64,000 bases of DNA from Acanthosepion pharaonis (GCA_903632075.3 CAHIKZ030000813.1:177001-241000), one strand, 5' to 3'; positions 22,090 to 33,512 are shown, counted from the stretch's first letter. Made by a program: numbers and translations. The notes: generated from the sequence alone by a model not told the origin.

Positions 22090-23335
22090 AAAAATACAGT
22101 TTCTTTTCAGGTGTCCTGGCCTCCTGCAAAACCAGCACCTTCTTGTTGGACAGCTTGCCGCAAAGCGGCCCGCCCGACCACATGTCCAACATTTTGCTCT
22201 TTCCCTTTTTAACTGGGTTGGCCTTGTGTCTATCCTCGGGGGAACCCGTCCTCTATTCAAGCGGTTCGCCCACCCACTGGTCCAAGTTTTTATTTCTCTC
22301 CTTTTTAACTGGGCCACCCTCCCTCTTAATTCTGGGGTGGCCCGCTGGCTTTTCCCTGGGCCGGTCTCTTGGGCTCAGCCTTCTTTGTTAATATCGGTGG
22401 GGCACCCTTCCTCAGCCCGCACCACTTGGCCAGGTGTCCTTTCTTACCACACCTGGTGCATCTGTCCTGATTGAAGTCTGGGGGCAACCCCCACTTCGTC
22501 GGACATTCCGCCGCCCTGTGGTCCTCGTACCCACAGGTCCAGCAGACCAGCCCATATCGACCCGGCGTGGGTTTAAAAAAACCATGCCTGGTCGACCATG
22601 CCCTTCTATTGGGGTCTTCCTCCCATAATTCTGCCCGATCCACCTCTTCCTTAACCCTCTGATTCCACACGGGGTTTCTTCCGCCTACCCCCCTTCCTCC
22701 AGCCTCCCGACTTGGTATCTGCTTCTTTCCACACCTCTTCACTTTATCCCACACCCCCTGGCTCTCCCTGGCCAGCTCCACCGCTGCCGACAGCCCGAGC
22801 GGTCCCTCCTTCAATACGTCGTGACGAACACGCTCGTCGCTCAGCGCCTCTACATACAGGTCCGCCAGTTGGGCCTGCATAACCGCATTATCCCTGACCA
22901 CTTCGGGGAATGCCAACGACGATAGCTTCCCCGCTCGGGCCCCTAATTCTCCCGGGGTTTCATCCCGCAGCTGTGTCAGATTAAAAAGGGCCCTCATGGC
23001 CTCTATGGCCGTACCTTCGTCGGCGAATTCTTTGGTTAGCAGTCTTTTTTATTTCTTCCCAAGACAAGCGGGGTTGGTTCTCCAAGAGCCCCCTCACGAA
23101 CTCAGACGCTTTTTCCCTTTGTGGCATCGTATGCCAAATACAGGGTTTCTTGGTCCGAAAGCTCGTAGATGGTTCGGCTCTTCTCGAGGATTGCCAGCCA
23201 GTTTTTAAACTCCTTCCCGCTGCCATCAAATACTGGGACCATCGGTCCACCCAACAGCTTCCTTAAATCCACTGACAACCCCCGCCCTACTTCCTCTACA
23301 CCCCCCTCTGCTCTATCCGAATCATAGTCAGACAT
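22090..23335 (-). pseudogene. gag: Gag polyprotein with four zinc knuckles
   Basis: A likely start is the ATG at 23335 (MSDYDSDRAEGG...). Capsid-like sequence runs through a frame change near 23.05-23.1 kb into the frame from 22997. Two CX2CX4HX4C knuckles lie in that frame (residues 152-165 and 180-193). Two more follow in the frame from 22317 (residues 43-56 and 61-74). The third has Arg where His is expected (CWTCGRAGRFAASC), so it may not bind zinc normally. Gypsy-type Gag usually has one or two knuckles, so four is high. The short sequence CCCAGTTAAAAAGG occurs twice near the boundary, hinting at local duplication. Confidence 0.85.
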
Positions 23336-23493
23336 GTCTACAGAGAAAGACAGTCTATGCAGCAACAATCGAGGTTGGGAAATAAAATAAGGTGTCCTAC
23401 CTTGCAGACGATTCTGTTCTTTTCTTCCTTTGGTCCCGGGTCGTTCTGAGTTCTGACTGAATTTTCAGCAACGGCGGTCGATCGTGGTCTTCT

Positions 23494-23569
23494 CAGGGTT
23501 GAAATCCCTCGGTCACTGCACCACGTGTGACGTGGTTGTCTCAGGGTTGATCCGTTGGTCACGGCACCA
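23494..23569 (-). promoter_or_regulatory. Primer-binding site(s), tRNA-His-like, repeated
   Basis: The minus strand begins TGGTGCCGTGACC two bases beyond the LTR end (23569-23557). Its first ~12 bases match what is expected for priming by tRNA-His, whose 3' end is ...GTCACGGCACCA. A second, weaker copy with its own CCA end lies at 23494-23523. Both carry a T-arm-like AGGGTTGA block upstream on the plus strand. Confidence 0.65.
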
Positions 23570-23571
23570 CA

Positions 23572-25825
23572 TGTGACGGTTACACACCTGGCCCAGGGTC
23601 GAATCCCTTGGTTACGGCGCCAACTGTGACGTCGCTCCTCCTGGTCGCTCCTACTGGTTCCAAGCGTGCCGCTCCAACCCCTTGGTTGGATGATCACCAG
23701 CCTCGCCTTTCCCAACTCGCTTCCAATACCTGGTTACTGAAGCAACTGTACTGATCTCCGGTCTGTCTACCCACGTTGTGTTTAGATCTTAGACAGACGG
23801 GACCAGCAGGGATTGGGGCCGATACAAGTTGAGTCCGACGGGGTGGCAAAACACAACAAAAAAAAAAAAAACTCACGAGACAAAAATTACTGATAAAAAA
23901 GGGTGACAACCTTTTATATCTAATGTCCGTTACATAAAGAAAAATTGTTCTTATTTCCCGACCCACTCTGTGGACTATGGCACCAAGCTTCTATCACACA
24001 ACCTAAAGATTTCGAATTGCCTACTCTTTAGAATTGTGTATGTCGGAGTGTGGTTTAGTTCGACACTGGGGCTAATTTCTATCGATCATTCGCAGTTGAT
24101 TCCTCTCTTCGACTTGAGTTGTATTTCTTCTTCTTCGTCGACTTAGATAGAACTTCTCTTGTCTTCGACTTGGGCTGGATCTTCTCTGCGGCTTTCGAGT
24201 AATCTTCTTCTTCGTCTACTTGGGCTGGAAGTTCTCTTGTCTTCGACTTGGGTGGAAAGGATTTCTTGTTTCGACTTGGGTGGAAGGATTTCTTGCCGCA
24301 ACTCAGCCGCTACTCTCTGTCGTCCGAGGTGATCTCTTCTCGCTGCCGTCCGGGGCTGAACTCTGCCGTAACTCTGCCACAACTCTTGCTGCCTGTCTGG
24401 CCTGCAATTCTTCTTCTTGTCTGCCTGCAATTCTTCGGCCTGTCTGGCCTGCAGCTCTTCTTCTTATCTTCGACTTGGCTGTAACTTCTCTGCGGCTTTC
24501 GAGCAATCTTCTTCTTCTTCGACTTGGCTGCAACTTCTCTGAGGCTTGCGAGCAATCTTCTTCTTCTTCGATTTGGGCTGGAAGGATTTCTTGTCTGAGG
24601 ATTCTCTTGCCCGCAAAGGGGCGAGTGAATCGGGCCTGATGCCCGCGTTCAGGCTCTATCCCTGCCCGCGGTCCAGCTGCAACTCAGCCGCTACTCTCAA
24701 CTCAACTGATTTCTGTCGACTGGGGTCCTGCTTTTATTGACGCCGCAGCAAACCGGGGTGGGTCTGTTGGCGTCAGGGGTTTCTCGATAATTCCAATAGC
24801 CGCATTAATTCTGTTTCCCCATTATCGCTATTGTTTTCACCCCTACTTCCTCACAGTGCCTTTGGTGGGGAGGCGTACACCCATCCTTCCCGGTCCCTCG
24901 TATGTCAGGTGACCGCTTCCGACCAATGATTCCTGATCGAGCATTTCTCCTCCTCACTCCCGTATGCCACGTGACCGTTTCCGACCAATTGTTATTGATC
25001 GAGCATCCTTTCTCCTCTTTTCGGGCGTGGTTTACATCGTTCTTGTTTTAAAAAACAAAATCCAATTTTGCCCTTTTGCACGTACGAAAAATGACAATCT
25101 TGGCTTTTTTCTCACCTGGGCTCTGTCAAAACAGCCTGCCGCTAATTAGATGTGACTTCAGGAAAGAATATTGGCGCAATCTGTGAGCTGAGACAATCGT
25201 TTTTTCACCTCTTGTTTTTGTCAGACCCGACAGTCAGAAAATCTTAATTATCTACATTGAAAATGTCTCCACTTTATTATCGCGGGTTTCCAATTCTTAA
25301 CAGGTCAGAATCTGTATACCGTTCCACCGGTCACTCCCCTCAACCCAAAAGACACTTTTTCTCTGATTAAAAAAAATTTCGTTTCTATTGTTCTAAAAAA
25401 AATATCCCTTTCTCCGAATTGATAATGAGTCTTTCTACGCAAAAGTCGGTCATGTGCTTCGACCGATTTTTTTATTATCAATACACTCTTATCAAGCATT
25501 GTCCCTTCCACTCTCTAAATGACTTTCCCTTCTAAATAACAAATCCCATTGTTCTTTCGAAAATCGGCCAAGATGTTGGCTTAATTACCTTTCTGATACG
25601 TGTTTTTGTTAATGACCGCTTTTTGTATTTCTCGACCTCTCTCTTTTGCTTTTTCTCTTTCTTTCTATTCTTTTTCTTTTAGGATCGTCTAAGTACAACT
25701 TAGTGAATTATTTTCAACTCAATTATTTTCCGTTTAAGAAAAATTAACAACCTGTTTAATAAACCGAGTAAAAGAAAAATTAAATCATATTTCTATGAAT
25801 ATTTCTAATAATGCAAGGTGCCACA
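23572..25825 (-). repeat. 5' LTR adjacent to the internal region (middle copy)
   Basis: 2254 bp with TG...CA ends. Nearly the same as the left LTR except for a longer CTTCGACTTGG/GCCTGTCTGG repeat block (~24.38-24.56 kb) and many homopolymer-length differences. Near its end it contains another tRNA-3'-like segment with GGGTCGAATCCC and ACGGCGCCA (23595-23622). Confidence 0.88.
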
Positions 25826-27920
25826 CTCGCCTTTCCCAACTCGCTTCCAATACCTGGTTACTGAAGCAACTGTACTGATCTCCGGTCTGTCTACCCACGC
25901 TGTGTTTAGATCTTAGACAGACGGGACCAGCAGGGATTGGGGCCGATACAAGTTGAGTCCGACGGGGTGGCAAAACACAAGTAAAAAAAAAAAAAACTCA
26001 CGAGACAAAAGGATTGCTGATAAAAAAAAGGGTAACAACCTTTTTATATCTAATGTCCGTTATAAAAAACAAAATTGTTCTCAATTCCCGACCCGCTCTG
26101 TGGACTATGGCACCAAGCTTCTATCACACAACCTAAGGATTTCGAATTGCCTACTCTTTAGAATTGTGTATGTCGGAGTGTGGTTTAGCTCGACACTGGG
26201 GCTAATTTCTATCGATCATTCGCAGTTGATTCTTCTTCTTCGTCGACTTAGATAGAACTTCGACTTGGGCTGGATCTTCTCTGCGGCTTTCGAGTAATCT
26301 TCTTCTTCGTCTACTTGGGCTGGAAGTTCTCTTGTCTTCGACTTGGGTGGAAAGGATTTCTTGTTTCGACTTGGGTGGAAGGATTTCTTGCCGCAACTCA
26401 GCCGCTACTCTCTGTCGTCCGAGGTGATCTCTTCTCGCTGCCGTCCGGGGCTGAACTCTGCCGTAACTCTGCCACAACTCTTGCTGCCTGTCTGGCCTGC
26501 AATTCTTCTTCTTGTCTGCCTGCAATTCTTCGGCCTGTCTGGCCTGCAGCTCTTCTTCTTATCTTCGACTTGGCTGTAACTTCTCTGCGGCTTTCGAGCA
26601 ATCTTCTTCTTCTTCGACTTGGCTGCAACTTCTCTGAGGCTTGCGAGCAATCTTCTTCTTCTTCGATTTGGGCTGGAAGGATTTCTTGTCTGAGGATTCT
26701 CTTGCCCGCAAAGGGGCGAGTGAATCGGGCCCGATGCCCGCGTTCAGGCTCTATCCCTGCCCGCGGTCCAGCTGCAACTTCACTCCAACTGATTTCTGTC
26801 GACTGGGGTCCTGCTTTTATTGACGCCGCAACAAACTGGGGTGGGTCTGTCGGCGTCAGGGTTTTCTCGATAACTCCAAAAGTCGCATTATTTTTGATTT
26901 CCCATTATCGCTATGGTTTTCACCCCTACTTCCTCACAGTGCCTTTGGTGGGGAGGTGCACACCCATCTCTCTTAGTCTCTCGTATGTCAGGTGACCGTT
27001 TTTCGACCAATGGTTCCTGATCGGGCATTTCTTTCTCTTCTTTTCTGCAGATCACGTGACCGTTTCCGACCAATTGTTATTGATCGAGCATCCTTTCTCC
27101 TCCTTTCGGGCGTGGTTACATCGTTCTTGTTTTTAAAAAAACAAAATCCAATCTTGCCTTTTCTGCACGTACGAAAAATGACAATCTTGGCTTTCTCTCA
27201 CCTGGGCTCTGTCAAACAGCCCGCCGCTAATTAGATGTGACTTCAGGGAAGAATATTGGCGCTATCTGTGAACTGAGACAATCGTCCCCTTCACCTCCCG
27301 TCTTTGTCAGACCCGACAGTCAGAAAATCTTAATTATCTACATTGAAAATGTTCCCACTTTATTATCGTAGGTTTCCAATTCTTAATAGGTCAGGATCTG
27401 TATATAGTTCCACCGGTCCTCCCCTCAACCCAAAAAACACTTTTTTCTCTGATTAAGATTTCGTTCTCATTGTTCTTAAAATTTCCCTTTACTCCAAATT
27501 GATAATGAGTCTTTCTACGCAAAAGTAGGTCAGATGTTTTGACCGATATCTGGTTTTCATCAAGCGGCCCGTTTTGATATCATGTCTTTTCCCTTTCTTT
27601 CTTCTTATTATTTCTAATTCTATTCTTCCAATTGTCTTTAAAAAATTCGGCCACACGCAGGCCAAGATATCTTTCTGACTCCTATCTCCACCATTGACTG
27701 GGTCATGCATCATCCAACTCTCTTTCTTTCTTTTTTCTTTTTCTTCCTCTTTCTTCTCTTTTTCTTTTCTTTCCTCTTCTTCCCTTAGGATCGTCTAAGT
27801 ACAATCTTAGTGAATTATTTTCAACTCAGTTATTTTCCGTTTTAAAAAAAAATCAACAACCGAGTAAGAAAAAATTAAATCATATTTCTATGAATATTTC
27901 TAATAATGCAAGGTGCCACA
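25826..27920 (-). repeat. Third LTR, abutting the middle LTR
   Basis: 2095 bp. It joins the middle LTR directly at GCCACA|CTCGCC and lacks the ~130 bp with which the other LTRs end. It carries the long internal repeat block, like the middle copy. It is more diverged, especially at 27.24-27.86 kb. The far end GGTGCCACA is next to satellite. Confidence 0.88.
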
Positions 27921-30715
27921 TTAGGAAGCAAAACACGGCTTAAATATGACAAAACACTGTATAAGACTGGTAACAAACGGAAGGTAGGAAGCAAAACACG
28001 GCTTAAATATGACAAAACACTGTATAAGACTGGTAACAAACGGAAGGTAGGAAGCAAAACACGGTTTAAATATGACAAAACACTGTATAAGACTGGTAAC
28101 AAACGGTAGTTAGGAAGCAAAACACGGCATAAACATGACAAAACACTGTATAAGACTGGTAACAAACGGAAGTTAGGAAGCAAAACACGGCTTAAATATG
28201 ACAAAACACTGTATAAGACTGGTAACAAACGGAAGGTAGGAAGCAAAACACGGCTTAAATATGACAAAACACTGTATAAGACTGGTAACAAACGGAAGGT
28301 AGGAAGCAAAACACGGTTTAAATATGACAAAACACTGTATAAGACTGGTAACAAACGGTAGTTAGGAAGCAAAACACGGCTTAAATATGACAAAACACTG
28401 TATAAGACTGGTAACAAACGGTAGTTATGAAGCAAAACACGGCTTAAATATGGCAAAACACTGTATAATTCTGGTAACAAACGGAAGGTAGGAAGCAAAA
28501 CACGGCTTAAATATGACAAAACACTGTATAAGACTGGTAACAAACGGAAGGTAGGAAGCAAAACACGGCTTAAATATGACAAAACACTGTATAAGACTGG
28601 TAACAAACGGAAGGTAGGAAGCAAAACACGGCTTAAATATGACAAAACACTGTATAAGACTGGTCACAAACGGTAGTTAGGAAGCAAAACACGGCTTAAA
28701 TATGACAAAACACTGTATAAGACTGGTAACAAACGGTAGTAGTTAGGAAGCAAAACACGGCTTAAATATGACAAAACACTGTATAAGACTGGTAACAAAC
28801 GGAAGGTAGGAAGCAAAACACGGCTTAAATATGACAAAACACTGTATAAGACTGGTAACAAACGGTAGTTAGGAAGCAAAACACGGCTTAAATATGACAA
28901 AACACTGTATAAGACTGGTAACAAACGGTAGTTAGGAAGCAAAAAACACGGCTTAAATATGACAAAAACACTGTATAAGACTGGTAACAAACGGAAGGTA
29001 GGAAGCAAAACACGGCTTAAATATGGCAAAAAAACACTGTATAAGTCTGGTAACAAACGGAAGGTAGGAAGCAAAACACGGCTTAAATATGACAAAACAC
29101 TGTATAAGACTGGTAACAAACGGTAGTTAGGAAGCAAAACACGGCTTAAATATGACAAAACACTGTATAAGACTGGTAACAAACGGTAGTTAGGAAGCAA
29201 AACACGGTTTAAATATGACAAAACACTGTATAAGACTGGTAACAAACGGAAGGTAGGAAGCAAAACACGGCTTAAATATGACAAAAACACTGTATAAGAC
29301 TGGTAACAAACGGAAGTTAGGAAGCAAAACACGGCTTAAATATGACAAAAACACTGTATAAGACTGGTAACAAAACGGAAGTTAGGAAGCAAAACACGGC
29401 TTAAATATGACAAAACACTGTATAAGACTGGTAACAAACGGAAGTTAGGAAGCAAAAACACGGCTTAAATATGACAAAACACTGTATAAGACTGGTAACA
29501 AACGGAAGGTAGGAAGCAAAACACGGCTTAAATATGGCAAAACACTGTATAAGTCTGGTAACAAACGGAAGGTAGGAAGCAAAACACGGCTTAAATATGA
29601 CAAAACACTGTATAAGACTGGTAACAAACGGAAGGTAGGAAGCAAAACACGGCTTAAATATGGCAAAACACTGTATAAGTCTGGTAACAAACGGAAGGTA
29701 GGAAGCAAAACACGGCTTAAATATCACAAAACACTGTATAAGACTGGTAACACAAACGGAAGGTAGGAAGCAAAACACGGCTTAAATATGGCAAAACACT
29801 GTATAAGTCTGGTAACAAACGGAAGGTAGGAAGCAAAACACGGCTTAAATATGACAAAACACTGTATAAGACTGGTAACAAACGGAAGTTAGGGAAGCAA
29901 AACACGGCTTAAATATGACAAAACACTGTATAAGACTGGTAACAAACGGAAGGTAGGAAGCAAAACACGGCTTAAATATGACAAAACACTGTATAAGACT
30001 GGTAACAAACGGTAGTTAGGAAGCAAAACACGGCTTAAATATGACAAAACACTGTATAAGACTGGTAACAAACGGTAGTTAGGAAGCAAAAAACACGGCT
30101 TAAATATGACAAAACACTGTATAAGACTGGTAACAAACGGAAGGTAGGAAGCAAAACACGGCTTAAATATGACAAAACACTGTATAAGTCTGGTAAGCAA
30201 AAAACTAAAATATGAACTGTATAAGACTGGTAACAAACGGAAGGAAGCAAAACACGGCTTAAATATGACAAAACACTGTATAAGACTGGTAACAAAAACG
30301 GAAGGTAGGAAGCAAAACACGGCTTAAATATGGCAAAACACTGTATAAGTCTGGTAACAAACGGAAGGTAGGAAGCAAAACACGGCTTAAATATGACAAA
30401 ACACTGTATAAGACTGGTAACAAACGGAAGGTAGGAAGCAAAACACGGCTTAAATATGACAAAACACTGTATAAGACTGGTAACAAACGGAAGGTAGGAA
30501 GCAAAACACGGCTTAAATATGACAAAACACTGTATAAGACTGGTAACAAACGGAAGGTAGGAAGCAAAAACACGGCTTAAATATGACAAAACACTGTATA
30601 AGACTGGTAACAAACGGAAGGTAGGAAGCAAAACACGGCTTAAATATGACAAAACACTGTATAAGACTGGTAACAAACGGAAGGTAGGAAGCAAAACACA
30701 GTAAGTATCTGGTAC
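27921..30715. repeat. 63-bp satellite array, right part
   Basis: About 44 monomers of the same satellite, resuming at TTAGGAAGC. Two monomer types are mixed: GGAAGGTAGG and GGTAGTTAGG at the junction. Around 29.46-29.9 kb, GAC...AAGACT and GGC...AAGTCT monomers alternate, a 126-bp dimer. There are some scrambled monomers near 30.19-30.25 kb. Open frames are a by-product of the 63-bp period. Confidence 0.95.
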
Positions 30716-31325
30716 AACACAGTGGATAGTAAGTAAAATACAATAGGTAAAGTATAATATCTATTCCAAAAGGTAGGCGATCATGGCTCTCCACAGATTC
30801 CCTTTTTTATTCGATGTATTTTTTAAGCAAATCATCCCAAGCAAGGCGCGAGTGCCACTAGTACACAAGGGGTTAGAGAGAGGGAATAAGAGTAAAAAGG
30901 AGTGTTTTGGAAATGGATAAAGAGAAAGAAAGGGTCAAGATCAAGGCATCGGAATATGTCGATTGACACTACATTTGAATATTTGAAGATTATATCTATC
31001 AGAGAAGCAAGCATAGTTTTATGTCTTGCTGCAATATAGGGGTCATGACCCATTTATAAAAAATAATTTTTTAATTTTTGCTTCTTCACTTAGTTTAAAT
31101 TTAACGTATGTCATATTCTGTTGGTTGATCTGAGTAAAGCCCACAAACCTTATAACCCCCCCCCAATTTTCTCTTTTTTCGTAAAAAGAGGTTGCATTTT
31201 GCTTTTAAATCTAAATAAATCGTTCACTCGCTAGTAATTTACAATCGCCTGATGAGATGGAATGATACGCATCGAAACACCACTGCAATTGTTTAGTGAT
31301 CTTGACACGTTTTCGGTGTAATATC
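30716..31325 (+). other. Array edge and unrecognised sequence
   Basis: Degenerate satellite to ~30.76 kb, then the flanking motif GGCGATCATGGCTCTCCAC (30776-30794), the inverse of the left flank at 10560-10579. A hammerhead-like motif is at 31241-31292. I see no gene. Confidence 0.5.
31241..31292 (+). ncRNA. Hammerhead-like motif, weak stem III
   Basis: Stem I strand ACAATCGC, core CTGATGA (31249-31255), stem II GATG/CATC, core GAAA (31274-31277), and a complementary strand GCAATTGT with one mismatch. The region that should form stem III and the cleavage triplet (CACCACT) does not fit a functional ribozyme, so this is either decayed or coincidental. Confidence 0.35.

Positions 31326-31328
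<3 letters not shown>

Positions 31329-31395
<67 letters not shown>
31329..31395. repeat. (TA)n/(GT)n microsatellite
   Basis: Compound dinucleotide tract immediately left of an inverted-repeat element. Confidence 0.95.
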
Positions 31396-31396
<1 letters not shown>

Positions 31397-31985
31397 GTCG
31401 GGTGTAACTGCAAAATTGTCCACTTGTTAGATTAAGCTTTGAATCATGGTATATTATATATGATTAAAGATATCTTAGTGGAATATTCTGAGGTTTTTAT
31501 AATACTATTGGACTCTACTTTGAACAATAAGAATGTATTTAACTCCAAGATGAAATGATGGTCCCTCTTCCTGTTGTGACCTTCTGATCCAGTTTCCCTC
31601 TCTACTGTCCCCTCTTTTAAAAACTTATTCACCGTCCTCTTGATTGTTTTCGAATTGACTTAAGATGGAAGCTAGAATATAAATGTTGGTACTATTACTG
31701 AAGGCGTGAATGATCTTTTTACTCTCACCATTGCTCACTTGAGATAACATAGTGGGACTGACACATAACGATTTTAACCTGTTCTCTTTCTAGCTGATTA
31801 ATTCAATTGGTTTGTCAGTGATTCTTACGACAAATGGTATCAAGATGGCTAAAAGTCTTATCTGAAAACCTGCAAAAACTCAATTAATTTAATGTTTTTT
31901 TTCAGATATTAAGCATTTTGTGGGATGGACATTTATCACTTTCTGTTACACGATCTGGACAATTTTGATGTTACACCGAGTATAT
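31396..31985. mobile_element. ~590-bp MITE-like element flanked by (TA)/(GT) tracts
   Basis: The left end GGTGTAACTGCAAAATTGTC and the right end GACAATTTTGATGTTACACC are inverted copies with about four mismatches over 24 bases. The right ~330 bases are homologous to 48.395-48.72 kb, including TTATAAATGTTGGTAC-like and CTTATCTGAAAACCT blocks, and both copies end beside (TA)n. No protein is encoded. Confidence 0.65.
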
Positions 31986-33510
31986 ATATGCATATATAGT
32001 GTGTATTTAGGCAGCAATCCTTCATTTATTCATATTTCATTAAAAACGACAGACAGGGTACTATGATTAAGCTTTTTATTTAATTTTTCTTGTTTTCGAA
32101 CAAGTGTTTTTTTTTTTTTGAACACAGAGTGTGTAGAAACTGTGCAAATGTTCTATAATTCCGAGCACTTTCGGCTATAATTTTAGCCATTATCAAGGAT
32201 GATTTAATTTATTCAGTTTAATTGTGTGCGTGCGCTGTGTGCATGTTTTTAGTGTGTTATAGAGATGTTTTATTTTCCGAACACAGTTAGCACATTGTGG
32301 TCGTCTTCGTAGTTAATAATGTTAAGAGTTGGCTTTTTCTTTTTTATTATTAAGGCTTCCATTATTTTTCATTTTTTTTTTTTTTTACATATGGATGAGG
32401 TTATTATGTTTGTATTTTCTACTAGTATGTTTACGGATGGAGTCTAGTAAGCATTTGTGTGTGTGTGTTTAAATGGGTTCTAATAGAGCTGTGATCAGAT
32501 AGGTGTAACGTAAGGCGTCTAGATAGGCATGTAGTTGTCTGACCGATGTAATTATTTATCAGTTTCATCAGGAACACAGTTCTTTAAGGGGCATTTGCAC
32601 TCATAGATAATGTTCATTCGTTGTAATTTTGATTTTGTTGGCGTGTTGTTATTTTTAGGATAGGTGCATTTGGTTTTTTTGTATTGGAATATATTTATGT
32701 AATTTTTGACTGTATGTTCACTATCGCTGTTATTTACTTTGGGGAGAAATAGTCGAATTTGCTGGTTTATAAGATGTTTAGGGAAGCCATTATTAATTAC
32801 TTATTTATTCTTATTACTATAATTACTATTGGTTCAGTTAGTTTATTTTCATGTTTTGACTGTTTAAGTTGTTTTTATTATTATTTTTGTGTTGTCTAGA
32901 ATAGGAACGTTTTTTCCGAGATTAGATTGTGTGTGTTTCTTATATATTATTATGCATATCCATCAATCTTTAGTCTTTCTTTACTTATCAATATTACTTC
33001 AACTCCCGTCGAAATGTAACTGCTTATATCTTAGTAGGTCGGTATCATTATTGAAAGATTGCGACATAGTGTACTGTAACTATTTATTGATTTTCTTCAA
33101 TACCTGTCATTTTAAAACGTTTGGTGCAAAACACGTTACAAGTGATTGAGGGCCTCAGCAACGAGGCACTTGTATGAAAAACCGTGCAGGTAGCGTATTT
33201 AGTTGTTTAGACGCGAAAATCTCTTAAGAGTACAAACGTTTTCTTGTAAACATTACGTCAAAAGTTGAAAAGTGCTTTAATTAAAGACTGTGGCGGTTTT
33301 GTCGATCGTGATTAGATTTAAACCGCACTGGAAATCATGACAATCAAAAACCGTCATGTCTGCGACAATTTCCACATCTCTCTGGCTTTTTTGGCATTGT
33401 TCAAGAGGTCTGCATTAAATTTCCATTCGGAAGAATTTGTTTAGACTGTGGTACGATAGAATACTTAACTTTCAAGTCCACAAGTTACTAGAAAGTATTA
33501 ACAAACAGAC
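31986..33510. other. No gene recognised
   Basis: T-rich intergenic sequence. A hammerhead-like hairpin motif lies on the minus strand at 32169-32196 (TTGATAA, GGC/GCC stem, GAAA). I see no coding signature. Confidence 0.5.
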
Positions 33511-33512
33511 AG

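Larger units (their letters stand above)
12728..27920 (-). mobile_element. Ty3/Gypsy-type endogenous retrovirus with an envelope gene, nested in the satellite
   Basis: Minus-strand order is LTR(s), leader with primer-binding site, gag, protease, RT-RNase H, integrase, env, polypurine tract, LTR. Gene order and the F-type envelope match the errantivirus-like class. The satellite monomer breaks at the same point on both sides (left flank ends GGTAGTT, right flank begins TTAGGAAGC), so it inserted into the array. No clean 4-6-bp target duplication is visible, perhaps because the left edge carries a duplicated LTR end. All genes are interrupted by frameshifts or stops. Confidence 0.9.
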
